Positions 43,013-53,093 of a DNA stretch of 64,000 nucleotides are shown piece by piece. Origin of the DNA: Sedimentitalea nanhaiensis DSM 24252 (GTDB taxonomy: Bacteria > Pseudomonadota > Alphaproteobacteria > Rhodobacterales > Rhodobacteraceae); NCBI RefSeq assembly GCF_000473225.1, contig NZ_KI421509.1, positions 1,975,597 through 2,039,596 of the forward strand, read 5' to 3'. Positions within the stretch are counted from its first letter, which is position 1; each line of letters starts with the position of its first letter. A program made the position numbers and the translations under genes. Below the pieces are notes generated by a model. It saw only the letters and a list, made by a program, of their open reading frames with translations, made no database searches and was not told where the DNA came from.

Positions 43013-44044
43013 ATGCCTGACGCCGCCGCCAAACCCAGGGTTCTGGTCACAGGAACCGCCGGCTTTATCGGGTTCCATCTGGCCCGCCTGCTACTGAACG
43101 AGGGGTTCAGGGTACAGGGTTTCGACGGGATGACGGATTATTATGATGTCACCCTGAAACAGAGACGCCACCAGTTGTTGTCGCAGTCGCCCCACTTCAC
43201 CGCCACCGAGGCCATGCTGGAGGACGCAGATGCAGTAAAGCGTGTCGCAGGCACCTTTGAGCCGGATGTCATCGTGCATTTGGCCGGTCAGGCCGGTGTC
43301 CGCTATTCGCTGGAGAATCCCCGCTCGTATCTGGAAAGCAATGTCATCGGCACGTTCAACGTGATGGAGGCCGCACGCCAATTGCAGGTGCGGCATCTGC
43401 TGATGGCGTCGACCTCGTCGATTTATGGGGCGAACGAAGATATGCCCTTTGCAGAAACCGACAAGGCGGATGGGCAGTTGACCATTTACGCAGCGACCAA
43501 GAAAGCCAATGAAAGTATGGGGCATGCCTATGCTCATCTATGGAACCTGCCGACGACCATGTTCCGTTTTTTCACCGTCTACGGGCCTTGGGGGCGGCCC
43601 GATCTGGCCTATTTCAAGTTCACCAAGGCCATCCTGAACGGCGAGCCCATCGATGTTTACAATCACGGCGACATGTACCGCGACTTTACCTATGTCGGCG
43701 ATCTGGTGCGCGGAATTCGACTGTTGATCGACGTTGTACCCCAACGCCCCGCTTCCGCCGCTGACATCGCGGAGGGCGACAGCCTGTCGCCGGTGGCCCC
43801 GTTCCGCATTGTTAACATCGGCAACTCGGACAAGGTCCGGCTGCTGGATTTCATCGAAGCGATCGAGGACAGCCTTGGGATGAAAGCGAAGCGCAATTAT
43901 ATGGAGATGCAAAAGGGCGACGTTCCGGCGACCTGGGCCAATGCGGATCTGTTGCACCGCCTGACCGGCTATGCGCCCAAAACCGATCTGCGCGATGGCC
44001 TGCGCGCCTTTGTCAGCTGGTATCGCGACTATTATCAAGCGTGA
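43013..44044 (+). CDS. NAD-dependent epimerase, UDP-glucuronate 4-epimerase-like
   Basis: This 343-residue short-chain dehydrogenase/reductase has the NAD-binding VTGTAGFIGFHLA at 11-23, a catalytic Ser/Thr region (ASTSSIYG), the Tyr-x3-Lys pair YAATK, and substrate loop FRFFTVYGPWGRPDLAYFKF (in part). These are typical of UDP-glucuronate epimerases that make UDP-galacturonate for capsule, LPS or exopolysaccharide. It is followed by a convergent gene of unknown function. The exact substrate is an inference from the family. Confidence 0.88.
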   Translation: MPDAAAKPRVLVTGTAGFIGFHLARLLLNEGFRVQGFDGMTDYYDVTLKQRRHQLLSQSPHFTATEAMLEDADAVKRVAGTFEPDVIVHLAGQAGVRYSLENPRSYLESNVIGTFNVMEAARQLQVRHLLMASTSSIYGANEDMPFAETDKADGQLTIYAATKKANESMGHAYAHLWNLPTTMFRFFTVYGPWGRPDLAYFKFTKAILNGEPIDVYNHGDMYRDFTYVGDLVRGIRLLIDVVPQRPASAADIAEGDSLSPVAPFRIVNIGNSDKVRLLDFIEAIEDSLGMKAKRNYMEMQKGDVPATWANADLLHRLTGYAPKTDLRDGLRAFVSWYRDYYQA

Positions 44045-44070
44045 CGTTCATGCAAGGGGCCAAATCTGGG

Positions 44071-45657
44071 CTACCCCTGTTCATCAACTATCTTGTACTG
44101 CAGCTGGGGCAGCTTTTTGCGATCTCTGCCGAGCTGATAAATCACACGCCCACCGGCAACCGGGTTCCCTCGCGCATCAAACTGCGTCAGCATTCCATTC
44201 TCTTCGCGGCTCCACCCCCCCAGTGTGCCATCCGCGAGATAGGCGAAACGGTCGGTCCAGGGAGCTGACCAGTGCAGCACCGGATCGAAATAGGCGCCGC
44301 GCTCGATTGCATCGTAATCGACTTCAATCAGACGCATGACACCGTCCGGCCCCGGCTGATACTGGCGGCTCTGGTGGGTTGGAAAGCTGATTGAGATAAT
44401 AGCAGGGGCGCTGTCGGCGCGTCCGTTCCAGGCAAAGACCCCGATGTCCACCCGAGACGACTGGCGCGCGATATCGTCGGTGCTGCGGGCAGGCAATACA
44501 AACATGTCGTGCCAATCCACCGTGATTCGTGCCGACACGCCATCTTGGTCCAGCGGTTCGATCCGGACATGTTCAGGGTCGCCACGCAGCAAGATCCAGT
44601 CAAAGCGCAGGTCGTGCCCGTTCGGATCGCCGGTTGGCGCGGCGGTGACGGTCATTTCGCGTTGCCAGTCCAGATTGCGCCAGATCCGCGCAATCGCGGA
44701 CGGGGTCGTGAACAGATGCTCGTCCTTGCCCGGCAATCCCGCCTTGTTGACAAACCCCTCGTCAAGTACCCGAAGTCGGACCAGCGGCGGAATATCTTCG
44801 GGACGCAGGCCCGCCGCCTGCCCAATCATCCGGCCCGGCTGGAGCCATTCCGATGAAAAGACGGTGGGATGCGCCGCCGCAGACAGATAGTTGGCCCGCG
44901 TCCGCACCATCGACAGATTGCGGCGCAGGATCATCTGCACGGTCGGAGCAACCAAGCCCGCCGTTTCCAGAGCCGCACGGGTATCGGCGGGAAACGCCGC
45001 GAGGGTCATCGCCACCGCAGCCATGAAGGGTCCATCAGATCCGGACGACCCTTGGCTGGTCAGCGTATAGGGCCAATTGGCGGGATACATATCAACCGCA
45101 TCATGGTCGCGATGCTCGGGGTAGATATACAGGCTGTTGGCGATATAATCGCGGAATCCCCGTGCCGGGCCGCCCGGAGTGGTCATCGCCAGCCGAACTT
45201 GGCTGCGCGCATTCAGCCCCGAGGTCAGCGCCGTGGAGGAATTTCCGAAAACCAGCGCGGGAATCAAAATTCCGCCCGCCAACCCATAGTCCAGCCCCTG
45301 CTTGGTCAGTTGCGCGTCATAGGTCAGAAAAGTCAGGTTCGGAAACAGCGATCGGCTGAGCAAGGAATGAGCCCGGTCGCGATTGTCGTAAAGGATGCCG
45401 CCAAAGCCCTGAGACACGCCCCGCGCAACAAGTCCCTGCAACTGGCGCGCTTCAGGGGACATTGCATTCGGGTCGACAACTGGAAGATCCGGATCAGCCG
45501 GCAATCCGGCAACGTCCTGCGCGATCAGCGGCCCGGTCCCGATGCGGCGCAAATCCTTTGCACCCAGCGCCACATCAGCTGCATAGCCGGGAAAGCCACC
45601 TGCCGTCAGGAGCGCAACATACACCGCTGTCCAGATGAACCGCATTCTCACTTTCAT
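44071..45657 (-). CDS. Periplasmic protein of unknown function
   Basis: This protein of about 528 residues has a signal peptide (MRFIWTAVYVALLTAGGFPGYA, cited in part). Residues further on include DNRDRAHSLLSRSLFPNL, YPEHRDHDAVDMYPANWPY and SQGSSGSDGPFM. I have the impression that similar proteins are widespread and unnamed, but I cannot assign a function. The start is uncertain within four codons: ATG 45657 lies directly against AAGGAG, so GTG 45651 (spacing six) or ATG 45645 may be used. The upstream frame to 46119 overlaps the divergent rhomboid gene and is unlikely. It converges with the epimerase. Confidence 0.85.
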   Translation of the reverse strand: MKVRMRFIWTAVYVALLTAGGFPGYAADVALGAKDLRRIGTGPLIAQDVAGLPADPDLPVVDPNAMSPEARQLQGLVARGVSQGFGGILYDNRDRAHSLLSRSLFPNLTFLTYDAQLTKQGLDYGLAGGILIPALVFGNSSTALTSGLNARSQVRLAMTTPGGPARGFRDYIANSLYIYPEHRDHDAVDMYPANWPYTLTSQGSSGSDGPFMAAVAMTLAAFPADTRAALETAGLVAPTVQMILRRNLSMVRTRANYLSAAAHPTVFSSEWLQPGRMIGQAAGLRPEDIPPLVRLRVLDEGFVNKAGLPGKDEHLFTTPSAIARIWRNLDWQREMTVTAAPTGDPNGHDLRFDWILLRGDPEHVRIEPLDQDGVSARITVDWHDMFVLPARSTDDIARQSSRVDIGVFAWNGRADSAPAIISISFPTHQSRQYQPGPDGVMRLIEVDYDAIERGAYFDPVLHWSAPWTDRFAYLADGTLGGWSREENGMLTQFDARGNPVAGGRVIYQLGRDRKKLPQLQYKIVDEQG

Positions 45658-45945
45658 CTCCTTGCTTTCCCTCTCTGTCGCTATCCGCTGCTTATCCGGC
45701 CACTCAGGCATACCCTGCCTTTTGATACCCGCAAAGCATTGCCGAAACATTGGGGTTCGAAGTTGCGACCGCGCCCAATGTTCCGCGGGCCAAACACAGC
45801 CGAAGTATCTCTGAGTCATGACCGGGATGGCTCTGGCGCAACGTGGGCCGATTTTGAAGGCCCTTGGCCAACGGAGCGCATTGAACTCTTTGACTTTACC
45901 GCGGACCCTCTTGCCGTTTGGCCAGCCACGCGGCAAACAAGGGTC

Positions 45946-46623
45946 ATGCCGGGGCAGGAAGATACCGCGATTCGATCCGAGCGCCAGCCTGTAAGGTCTT
46001 GGCGGCCATCTCCAATCGTATTGTTCATTCTGATTCTGACCTGCGGCGTTGAACTGATCCTGCAAGCCGCTGACTACGGCCTGATCGGCAGCGTGCGCTG
46101 GCGTGCGCTGGCCTATCAATACGGCGCATTCTGGGTTGGTCTGCTAGACAACTGGCGACCGAACTATCCGGCGCAACCTTGGGTGATGTTCGTGACCCAT
46201 CAGGGACTGCATGCCAGCCTGGCACATCTTGCGGGTAACATGCTGATCCTGGTTCTGGTGGGCCGCATTCTTGTAGAGCGCGTGGGCCAGGGATGGTTTG
46301 CGGCGATCTACCTGATCTCGGGCATCGGGGGCGGATTAGGCTTTGCCTTGCTCACCAACAGCACACAACCGATGGTCGGTGCATCCGGCGCATTATTTGG
46401 CCTGGTCGGTGCCTGGAAATGGCAAGATTGGTTCTTTTCGGCACAGCAGGGATTCAACCGGAGATCTCTGGTCCTGGACGTCTTCGGCCTGATCGTCCTA
46501 AACGCGCTGTTCTGGTTCATACAGGACGGTCAATTGGCTTGGGAGGCCCATTTGGGTGGTTTCCTGACCGGATGGCTCGCTGCCACCCTGGTCATTCCGC
46601 GCAAAGGACCCGAAGCAACCTGA
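45946..46623 (+). CDS. Rhomboid family intramembrane serine protease
   Basis: This 225-residue membrane protein has about six membrane spans and the rhomboid catalytic pair: S147 in GASGALFGL and H202 in AHLGGFLTG, with an HLAGN segment at 94-98 (HxxxN) forming the oxyanion region. It cuts membrane proteins within the bilayer. The frame is open far upstream (to 44869) but that part is antisense to the divergent gene; ATG 45946 begins the expected N terminus. AAGGG lies close upstream. Targets cannot be told. Confidence 0.9.
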   Translation: MPGQEDTAIRSERQPVRSWRPSPIVLFILILTCGVELILQAADYGLIGSVRWRALAYQYGAFWVGLLDNWRPNYPAQPWVMFVTHQGLHASLAHLAGNMLILVLVGRILVERVGQGWFAAIYLISGIGGGLGFALLTNSTQPMVGASGALFGLVGAWKWQDWFFSAQQGFNRRSLVLDVFGLIVLNALFWFIQDGQLAWEAHLGGFLTGWLAATLVIPRKGPEAT

Positions 46624-46805
46624 CGCGCCCTTTCCGGGATCGCAACTGCGGGCCGGTGGTGCCAGCATCCCGCGAAGATCAACGGCCCCGCGCACCTTGA
46701 TCGCATGGATAAAAGTTCCGAAGAGAACCGATAAGGACCACCGATCACAATCATTTCGAAAGCGAGCGGTGGTCCTGTTACTAGCGCATCGTGCCTCGGG
46801 ACGGC

Positions 46806-49274
46806 CTAATTCGCTGCCGCTTCCAGCCGTGCGATCTCGGCCGCTACTTCATCCGCGAACGCCGGTGGGTTGTCTGGGTCGGTCAACTCGACAACTTTTC
46901 GGAATTGATCCAGCGCCTCCTGGTTTCGGGCCAGAGCGGCAAGATTAACCGCCAGATGGTATTGCACCGTGGGATCGTTGGGTAGCCCCGAGGCCGCTGC
47001 TCTCAGGTAATCAAGCGAAGTTTCCCGATCGCCGCGCTTGAAAGTGATCCAGCCGAATGTATCCTGGAACGCCGCGACATCACTGTCGCGCAGACGCCGC
47101 GACACAGTATAGGCGCGATCAAGGCTGGCTTCGTCGGTGCGGTAATTGGAAAGCAGGCTGGCGAGATTGTTGGCAACAATCATCGAGTTCGAGTTCTGCG
47201 CATACATCGTCTCATAGATCCCGATTGCGCCTTCGATATCGCCGTCGCGTTCCAACTGCCCGGCCTTGGCCCACAACAGGTTTCCATCCTCTGGCAATTC
47301 GACCAATGCCTTGTCCAGAACCGTCACCGCGCCTTCGGTATCGCCCGATTGAGCCTTCAGCCGATAAAGCGCTATCCAGATGTTGGGCTCTTTGGGGCTC
47401 TCAGCCAGAAGCTCCTCAAAAATCGCTTCTGCCTCGTCTACCTTGCCGAAGCCGGCCAGAAATCCAGCCTTCATGAACAATAGAGATGGGTCCTCGGGCG
47501 TTTCCGCCAACAGCTCTTCCAGGTATACCTGAGCGACTTCCGGGCCTTCTTCGGCCAACTTGGTCCGCAGCAGCGCAATTTCGGCATTGCGCCCGACCAC
47601 CGGATCATTGGTCAACCCTTCCAGCATCGCGGTCAGATCTTCACCCTTGTTTTGCTGCGCAAGTTTCTGCGCCTGCAAGGTAGTGGCACGCACCTTTGCC
47701 TGCGGATCGTCCAGCCGCCTGAGGTCGTCAATCACGCCATCGACTCGCCCCCAGTCACCCATCTTGATGTAGATTTCGCCAAGACCACCCAGCAAGGTGA
47801 TGTCGCCGGGGTTCACGCGCAGCGAATCGATCAACACCCCTTCGGCCGCGACCAGCTTGTTATCAGCCACCAGAACGCTGGCGTATCGGGTCGATTCCGT
47901 TACCCCCTGACCGGAGGCCGGAACCGCCAGAGCCAGCATTTCAGTCTTTAGCTCGTGATTGCCTTCGCGGTCATAGGCCCGCGCCAAAAGCGACATCAGG
48001 ACCGGATCTTCCGGCGTTTCGTTGAGCGCCGCCCGCAGCATCACGATCGCGTCACCGGTTTCATCGTCATCGATTAACCAGTTCGCCTTGAGCTTGACAG
48101 CATCCGGCTGGGTTGCATCTTCGGCCAGAACCTTTTCGATCAGAGCACGCGCACCGACGGCATTATTCTGACGGAACAGCATACGCGCCAAATCGACTTC
48201 AAAACTACGAATCTGAGCGGTACGATCCGCCCCTTCGATCAGAATTTCCATTTCCTCAATGGCAGCATCTCGTTTCCCGAGTTCAAAGTTCAGCTTTGCC
48301 CTCAACGCACGGAAAGCCACCAATTCGGGTCCGCCGGCAGCAATCTGCTTTTCAACCTCTGCAAGAGCCTTTTCGTTGCCGTACACCTGTTCCACAAACG
48401 AAACGAGCTGTACCTGATCAACGGTCTGGGCACCTTCACGGGCCGCGTCCGCGCGCAGAAACGCCTCGGTTTCTTCGCGTTTCTGCTGGGCCATCAGGAA
48501 CCGCACGAGAATCTGTTTGTAGTTCGCCCGCTCATCCGGATAGCGTTCCATCAGGCCACGCAGCTGGGTTTCGATTCCGTCCAGGTCTCCGACCCGCTGA
48601 AGGACAGCCATACGCATCTGGTAATAGCGGCGGTTGTCCGGATCGACGGCAAGCCCTTCGTCGATCACATCCAGCGCGGCATACCAATCTTCTTTTCGCA
48701 GCAGATCGTCCAGCACTATTTCGCGGGCGCTGGACAGTGTATCGTCCTGGTCGACTAGCGCCTGTGCCTTGATGATCGCGGCCTGCTGTGCCTCACCGTT
48801 CTTGTCCTGAACGGCGTTATAATACTTCACCGTGTTATCGATGGACTGAACAAGAACATCGTCTGGCGCCAAGGAAAGGGCGGTGGCGACATGACGTTCG
48901 GCCTCGTCCCAGTTGCGCGCTTCGACCGCCATCTCGGCGAGCGCTCGGCGACCTTCCAGGTTGTCGGGATATTGCTCCACCAGCCGCAGGTAATGGCCAT
49001 ACGCATCCTGCACCAACCCTCGCTCACGCTGGGTCCGCGCATAGGCCAGCCGAGCACCTTCGTGCTTGGCATTCAACTGGAATACGTTGCGAAATTCGAC
49101 CAGTGCCCGAGAAACATCGCCCTCTTCCAAGAGCGTAAGGCCGGTCTGGTAGTGATTTTCCGCCCGCTCTTCAGCCGTATCGCAGGCCGAAGTCAGGCCG
49201 ACACCAAGAACCAGAACCGCAGCCAAGCCGATACGACTTAGCCAGGACTGGAGACGATTTCTCGCAACATGCAT
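46806..49274 (-). CDS. TPR-repeat lipoprotein, PrsT-like (exopolysaccharide locus)
   Basis: This protein of about 822 residues starts with a lipoprotein signal (LGVGLTSAC, lipobox cysteine near residue 28) and is then made almost entirely of tetratricopeptide repeats (for example RALVEFRNVFQLNAKHEGARLAY, cited in part; WDEAERHVATALSLAPDD). Long TPR lipoproteins of this kind (PrsT) occur in exopolysaccharide export loci. It precedes nothing on the same strand within the window except a spacer, and follows the ExoY-like gene by 40 bases in transcription order. The start at 49274 is preferred over the frame to 49523, which overlaps the sugar transferase gene. Confidence 0.88.
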   Translation of the reverse strand: MHVARNRLQSWLSRIGLAAVLVLGVGLTSACDTAEERAENHYQTGLTLLEEGDVSRALVEFRNVFQLNAKHEGARLAYARTQRERGLVQDAYGHYLRLVEQYPDNLEGRRALAEMAVEARNWDEAERHVATALSLAPDDVLVQSIDNTVKYYNAVQDKNGEAQQAAIIKAQALVDQDDTLSSAREIVLDDLLRKEDWYAALDVIDEGLAVDPDNRRYYQMRMAVLQRVGDLDGIETQLRGLMERYPDERANYKQILVRFLMAQQKREETEAFLRADAAREGAQTVDQVQLVSFVEQVYGNEKALAEVEKQIAAGGPELVAFRALRAKLNFELGKRDAAIEEMEILIEGADRTAQIRSFEVDLARMLFRQNNAVGARALIEKVLAEDATQPDAVKLKANWLIDDDETGDAIVMLRAALNETPEDPVLMSLLARAYDREGNHELKTEMLALAVPASGQGVTESTRYASVLVADNKLVAAEGVLIDSLRVNPGDITLLGGLGEIYIKMGDWGRVDGVIDDLRRLDDPQAKVRATTLQAQKLAQQNKGEDLTAMLEGLTNDPVVGRNAEIALLRTKLAEEGPEVAQVYLEELLAETPEDPSLLFMKAGFLAGFGKVDEAEAIFEELLAESPKEPNIWIALYRLKAQSGDTEGAVTVLDKALVELPEDGNLLWAKAGQLERDGDIEGAIGIYETMYAQNSNSMIVANNLASLLSNYRTDEASLDRAYTVSRRLRDSDVAAFQDTFGWITFKRGDRETSLDYLRAAASGLPNDPTVQYHLAVNLAALARNQEALDQFRKVVELTDPDNPPAFADEVAAEIARLEAAAN

Positions 49275-49314
49275 ACTCTGACGATTCCCTAACGTAATTG
49301 TAGCTACGCTGGAA

Positions 49315-50004
49315 TCAGTAGCCTGTCCCGCGGAACACGACAACAAAGGTTTTAGCCAAGATTGAGCAATCGTTGGCAAAAGATAGTTTGTAAAAGTACT
49401 TGTCGTCATACTGGGCACGGGCCGTAAAGGCAGTGTCATTGCGGTCGGTGACCTGCCACAGGCCGGAAATCCCTGGCCGCATCCAATAGTAGGCGCGCCC
49501 CGGATACATGTTGGTCTGGTCAACCATCATCGGACGCGGGCCAATCAACGACATGTCGCCCAAGAGAACATTCAGGAGCTGCGGCAATTCATCCAGCGAG
49601 CATTTGCGCATGATGGAACCCAAGCGCGTCACGCGCGGATCATTGCGCAACTTCTGGCTGTAGGTCCATTCAGCCAAGGCTTCGGGATTGGCCTCCAGGT
49701 GCTCGCGCAAGGCGCGTTCCGCATCAGGGACCATCGACCGGAACTTGAACATCTTGAAGATGCGTCCGCCTCTGCCGACGCGACGCTGAACATAGATCGG
49801 TGAGCCACCGTCCAGCGAAATCAGTAGCGCCGCCAAGATCATCATCGGAAGCGTGACAGGCAATGTCAGAAGCACAAAAGCAATATCCAAGGCACGTTTG
49901 CCGAAACTGGAATAAAAATCCAGCCTATGGACCTGTTGAGTAGTAACAACTTCTGAAATCGACATCGCACTCAGACGCGTCGGGTCATTTATCTGAATAG
50001 TCAT
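49315..50004 (-). CDS. Undecaprenyl-phosphate sugar phosphotransferase, ExoY-like
   Basis: This 229-residue protein has one membrane segment (about 38-62) and the bacterial sugar transferase domain: RRVGRGGRIFKMFKFRSM, RVTRLGSIMRKCSLDELPQLLNVL (in part), GDMSLIGPRPMM, and MRPGISGLWQV. It places the first sugar phosphate on undecaprenyl phosphate for exopolysaccharide synthesis. It is transcribed towards the TPR lipoprotein gene and probably shares its transcript. The intergenic region upstream is long and AT-rich. Confidence 0.92.
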   Translation of the reverse strand: MTIQINDPTRLSAMSISEVVTTQQVHRLDFYSSFGKRALDIAFVLLTLPVTLPMMILAALLISLDGGSPIYVQRRVGRGGRIFKMFKFRSMVPDAERALREHLEANPEALAEWTYSQKLRNDPRVTRLGSIMRKCSLDELPQLLNVLLGDMSLIGPRPMMVDQTNMYPGRAYYWMRPGISGLWQVTDRNDTAFTARAQYDDKYFYKLSFANDCSILAKTFVVVFRGTGY

Positions 50005-50859
50005 CTTTCACTCACTTAAACTCACACACCAAAATACGCGCCGCCACAAATTGCAGGCCTGAACTGCCTGCGCTTCGTACATTCGACATGGATGATAATT
50101 GCCTAAAATTTGCGGACAAACAACCGCTTTCTTGAATGAAATGTGCGGCGTTTTAGGTCCAGCATCATGAAATAAAACAACTTTTAGCCCGTTTACCAAA
50201 TGGGCGGAAAGATCTGATAGCCGCTATACCCCTTCGCCCTATCAACCCTCAAAGTTCAATTTCAAATAGGCGCTCAACCTTAACGTGTGAAATGTCGGAA
50301 AGTTCTGAAAATCGCCCCCTCACTTGATTCTGACGGCGGCTTCTTTCGGATTGTCCGAACGGAAATATTCACCTGTCGGCTGGTGTCGACCGCATCGCGT
50401 CTGGAATACAATTCCAGATACTGGAGGACGATATTGTCCGTGATACTTCCGAAAGCGGTCGAGACAGCGCTACCGCCCTAAACCGCCGGTTCTGGCAACG
50501 CTTGCGCAAATCCCATCTCCATATGGCGGGATGAGTGGCCCTTGATCCCTTGCTTTAACGAGCAAAAATGTGGCCTGCGGTCGCACCGACAGGAACACAT
50601 GAACGCGATCGCGCACGAGCATCTCTGTGACAATGTGTATGTGATGGTTCGCAAAAACGGTGATCGGGATGCTGAGACAATTGCCGCAGCCGCCATGGCC
50701 CCCGCCGGACGTCAATACCGCAGAGGGCGACAGTGGATGCCTGCTGTCCATAGGCCATCCAGACACAGGCGGGCCTCTGAACTGATCACAGGCGCCCGCA
50801 GATACAGTGCCAACGGCAATGTCAATGCGTCGCCGGGCAAGAAGGTTCTGCCAGGCACG
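50005..50859. other. Long intergenic region upstream of the sugar transferase gene
   Basis: About 855 bases without a gene I can support. The part nearest the sugar transferase gene (50005-50210) is AT-rich and has imperfect inverted repeats (CCTAAAA near 50102 with TTTTAGG near 50151; GCCCGTTT/AAATGGGC near 50189-50207), so it may hold the promoter and control sites for exopolysaccharide genes. Short open frames at 50470-50766 (minus) and 50542-51183 (plus) lack family features. Confidence 0.5.
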
Positions 50860-51477
50860 TCACGTCCAAGCGTAGTTGAAACTGACGCTGATCCGCTCGC
50901 CTTCTGCCATGTTCATCGGCACCTCATGGCGCAACCAGCTTTCCCAAAGCAGCACATCGCCGACCTGGGGCGCGACATATATAAATGGCTTCAATTCCCG
51001 CCGTGCGCCTTTCACCCGTGTCGGTGCCGCCATCATCATCGCCGAACGGGGGTCTTCCAATTTCAACGCGCTGGCACCTTCCGGCATCGCCACATAAGTG
51101 GTCCCGCTGATCACAGAATGCGGATGGATGTGGGATGCATGCATCCCGCCCTCGGGCAGGATGTTTATCCATATATCCTCTAACTTGAGCGCCTTCCCAT
51201 CCAGATCAAATTCGAGATCCTCGGCAAATGCGGCCACGTGCTTGTCAAGCACCGCAACCAAGTCCGCAAAGATCGGGAACCGCCAGGGCAGATCGGACAG
51301 CGAGGCATATGACGTATAGCCGGGGTATCCATTTTCCTCGCACCAGTCCTGTCCAGCCTCGTCATCTTCGGCAATGACAAGACAGGATTTTTCCAGTTCG
51401 GCAGCGTCAATCTTGCCGAATTCATTCACCGAGGCACGGTACAGGCGGGTCGCAAAGAGAGATTCTATCTGGGCCAT
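50860..51477 (-). CDS. TIGR02466-type 2OG-Fe(II) oxygenase-like protein
   Basis: This 205-residue soluble protein has the double-stranded beta helix features of TIGR02466 proteins: GGMHASHIHPHSVISG, with iron-binding histidines, then GDVLLWESWLRHEVPMNM and ERISVSFNYAW near the end, containing the distal His and the 2-oxoglutarate-binding Arg. The substrate is unknown. It follows rplP and its terminator on the same strand. A clear ribosome site was not identified. Confidence 0.85.
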   Translation of the reverse strand: MAQIESLFATRLYRASVNEFGKIDAAELEKSCLVIAEDDEAGQDWCEENGYPGYTSYASLSDLPWRFPIFADLVAVLDKHVAAFAEDLEFDLDGKALKLEDIWINILPEGGMHASHIHPHSVISGTTYVAMPEGASALKLEDPRSAMMMAAPTRVKGARRELKPFIYVAPQVGDVLLWESWLRHEVPMNMAEGERISVSFNYAWT

Positions 51478-51503
51478 AACAGCGGTCTAATCCATTGGCG
51501 TGC

Positions 51504-51536
51504 AAAGAAAAACCCCCGTCGATCTCTCGGCGGGGG
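51504..51536 (-). terminator. Intrinsic terminator after rplP
   Basis: On the minus strand CCCCCG (51536-51531) pairs with CGGGGG (51518-51513), followed by TTTTTC (51512-51507) and TTT. It lies about 40 bases after the rplP stop and should end the ribosomal transcript here. Confidence 0.85.
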
Positions 51537-51576
51537 CATTGGCTTTTCAGGTCAGCGTCATAGGCATCGACAAGAC

Positions 51577-51990
51577 TTACCAGTCTTCGCGAACCACAAC
51601 GCGGGTTTTGATCGGCAGCTTCATCGCTGCAAGGCGCAGTGCCTCGCGCGCGATGTCTTCGCCAACTCCGTCGATCTCGAACATCACCCGGCCCGGCTTG
51701 ACCTTGGCGGCCCAGAAATCGACCGAACCTTTACCCTTACCCATCCGTACTTCGGTGGGTTTGGAGGTCACGGGGGTGTCCGGGAAGATCCGGATCCAGA
51801 CCCGACCCTGACGCTTCATGTGACGGGTCATAGCACGACGCGCCGCTTCGATCTGGCGCGCGGTGACACGCTCGGGCTGCAGGGCTTTCAGCCCGAATGT
51901 CCCGAAATTCAGATCCGACCCGCCTTTTGCTTCGCCTTTGATCCGGCCTTTGTGCATCTTGCGGAATTTAGTACGCTTTGGTTGAAGCAT
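51577..51990 (-). CDS. rplP: 50S ribosomal protein L16
   Basis: This 137-residue protein matches L16 along its full length ([49 protein letters not shown] in part, [20 protein letters not shown] in part). It is part of the large subunit near the A site. It lies 12 bases after rpsC and is the last gene of this ribosomal run; rpmC and the rest of the usual S10-spc series do not follow. Confidence 0.98.
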   Translation of the reverse strand: MLQPKRTKFRKMHKGRIKGEAKGGSDLNFGTFGLKALQPERVTARQIEAARRAMTRHMKRQGRVWIRIFPDTPVTSKPTEVRMGKGKGSVDFWAAKVKPGRVMFEIDGVGEDIAREALRLAAMKLPIKTRVVVREDW

Positions 51991-52002
51991 GGTTTCTCTC
52001 CC

Positions 52003-52710
52003 TTACCGGCGGCCGCCGGCGCCACGTGGGGCCGGTCCGTCCTGGAGTTCCTGTGCCTTGCGGTCACGCGCACCCGGATCGTGTTCCATGATCTCGCCTT
52101 TGAAGATCCAGGTCTTGATCCCGATGATCCCGTAGGCGGTCTTGGCTTCCACATGGGCGTAGTCGATGTCGGCACGCAGGGTGTGCAGAGGCACGCGGCC
52201 TTCGCGATACCATTCGGTCCGCGCGATTTCGGCACCGCCCAGACGTCCGGCCAGGTTGACCCGGATACCCAGGGCACCCATGCGCATGGCGTTCTGAACC
52301 GCACGTTTCATCGCACGACGGAAGGACACACGACGTTCCAGCTGCTGCGCGATGGATTCACCCACCAGCGCCGCATCCAGTTCCGGCTTGCGCACTTCGA
52401 CGATGTTCAGGTGCAGCTCGCTGTCGGTCATGTTGGCGATCTTCTTGCGCAGACCTTCGATGTCCGCGCCTTTCTTGCCAATGATGACCCCGGGGCGGGC
52501 CGTGTGGATCGTGACGCGGCACTTCTTGTGCGGGCGCTCGATGATCACTCGGCTGATGCCGGCCTGCTTGCACTCATCCTTGATGAAATCGCGGATTTTC
52601 AGGTCTTCCAGCAGAAGGTTCCCGTAATCCTTGGTGTCGGCATACCAGCGGCTGTCCCAGGTGCGGTTCACCTGCAGGCGCATGCCAATCGGATTGACTT
52701 TGTTACCCAT
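52003..52710 (-). CDS. rpsC: 30S ribosomal protein S3
   Basis: This 235-residue protein has the S3 start [20 protein letters not shown], a KH domain with [18 protein letters not shown], and the S3 C-terminal domain. It is part of the mRNA entry channel of the small subunit. Its ATG overlaps the last base of the rplV stop codon. Confidence 0.98.
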   Translation of the reverse strand: MGNKVNPIGMRLQVNRTWDSRWYADTKDYGNLLLEDLKIRDFIKDECKQAGISRVIIERPHKKCRVTIHTARPGVIIGKKGADIEGLRKKIANMTDSELHLNIVEVRKPELDAALVGESIAQQLERRVSFRRAMKRAVQNAMRMGALGIRVNLAGRLGGAEIARTEWYREGRVPLHTLRADIDYAHVEAKTAYGIIGIKTWIFKGEIMEHDPGARDRKAQELQDGPAPRGAGGRR

Positions 52711-53090
52711 TAGGCTTGTTCCTCAACTTGGCGCACTTTGATGGTCAGCTCCGAGAACGGCTTCATGATCTTGCCGAACCGGCCACGGGCCCGGGGGCGT
52801 CCGCGCTTCAGCGTCATGTTCTTGCCCACATAAGCCTCGGCGACGATCAGTTCATCGACGTCCAGGTTGTGGTTGTTCTCGGCATTGGCAATCGCGGACT
52901 GAAGACACTTCTTCACATCCTCGGCGATCCGCTTATTGCTGAAGGTCAGATCGGTCAGAGCACGATCGACTTTCTTACCACGGATCAGTGCGGCAACCAG
53001 GTTCAGTTTCTGCGGCGAGGTCCGGAGCATGCGCAGTTTTGCCATTGCTTCGTTATCTGCCACGCGGCGGGGGTTCTTTTCCTTGCCCAT
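52710..53090 (-). CDS. rplV: 50S ribosomal protein L22
   Basis: This 126-residue protein matches L22 ([51 protein letters not shown]). It reaches into the peptide exit tunnel. It lies three bases after rpsS and overlaps rpsC by one base. Confidence 0.98.
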   Translation of the reverse strand: MGKEKNPRRVADNEAMAKLRMLRTSPQKLNLVAALIRGKKVDRALTDLTFSNKRIAEDVKKCLQSAIANAENNHNLDVDELIVAEAYVGKNMTLKRGRPRARGRFGKIMKPFSELTIKVRQVEEQA

Positions 53091-53093
53091 GAC

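Noticed and set aside
44869-45945. N-terminal extension of the rhomboid frame
   Set aside because: Antisense to the divergent periplasmic protein gene; the rhomboid fold begins after ATG 45946.
50470-50766. Minus-strand 98-codon frame in the long intergenic region
   Set aside because: No signal peptide, domain or ribosome site that I could support.
50542-51183. Plus-strand 213-codon frame opposite the TIGR02466 gene
   Set aside because: Half of it is antisense to the TIGR02466 gene, and the rest has no recognisable feature.
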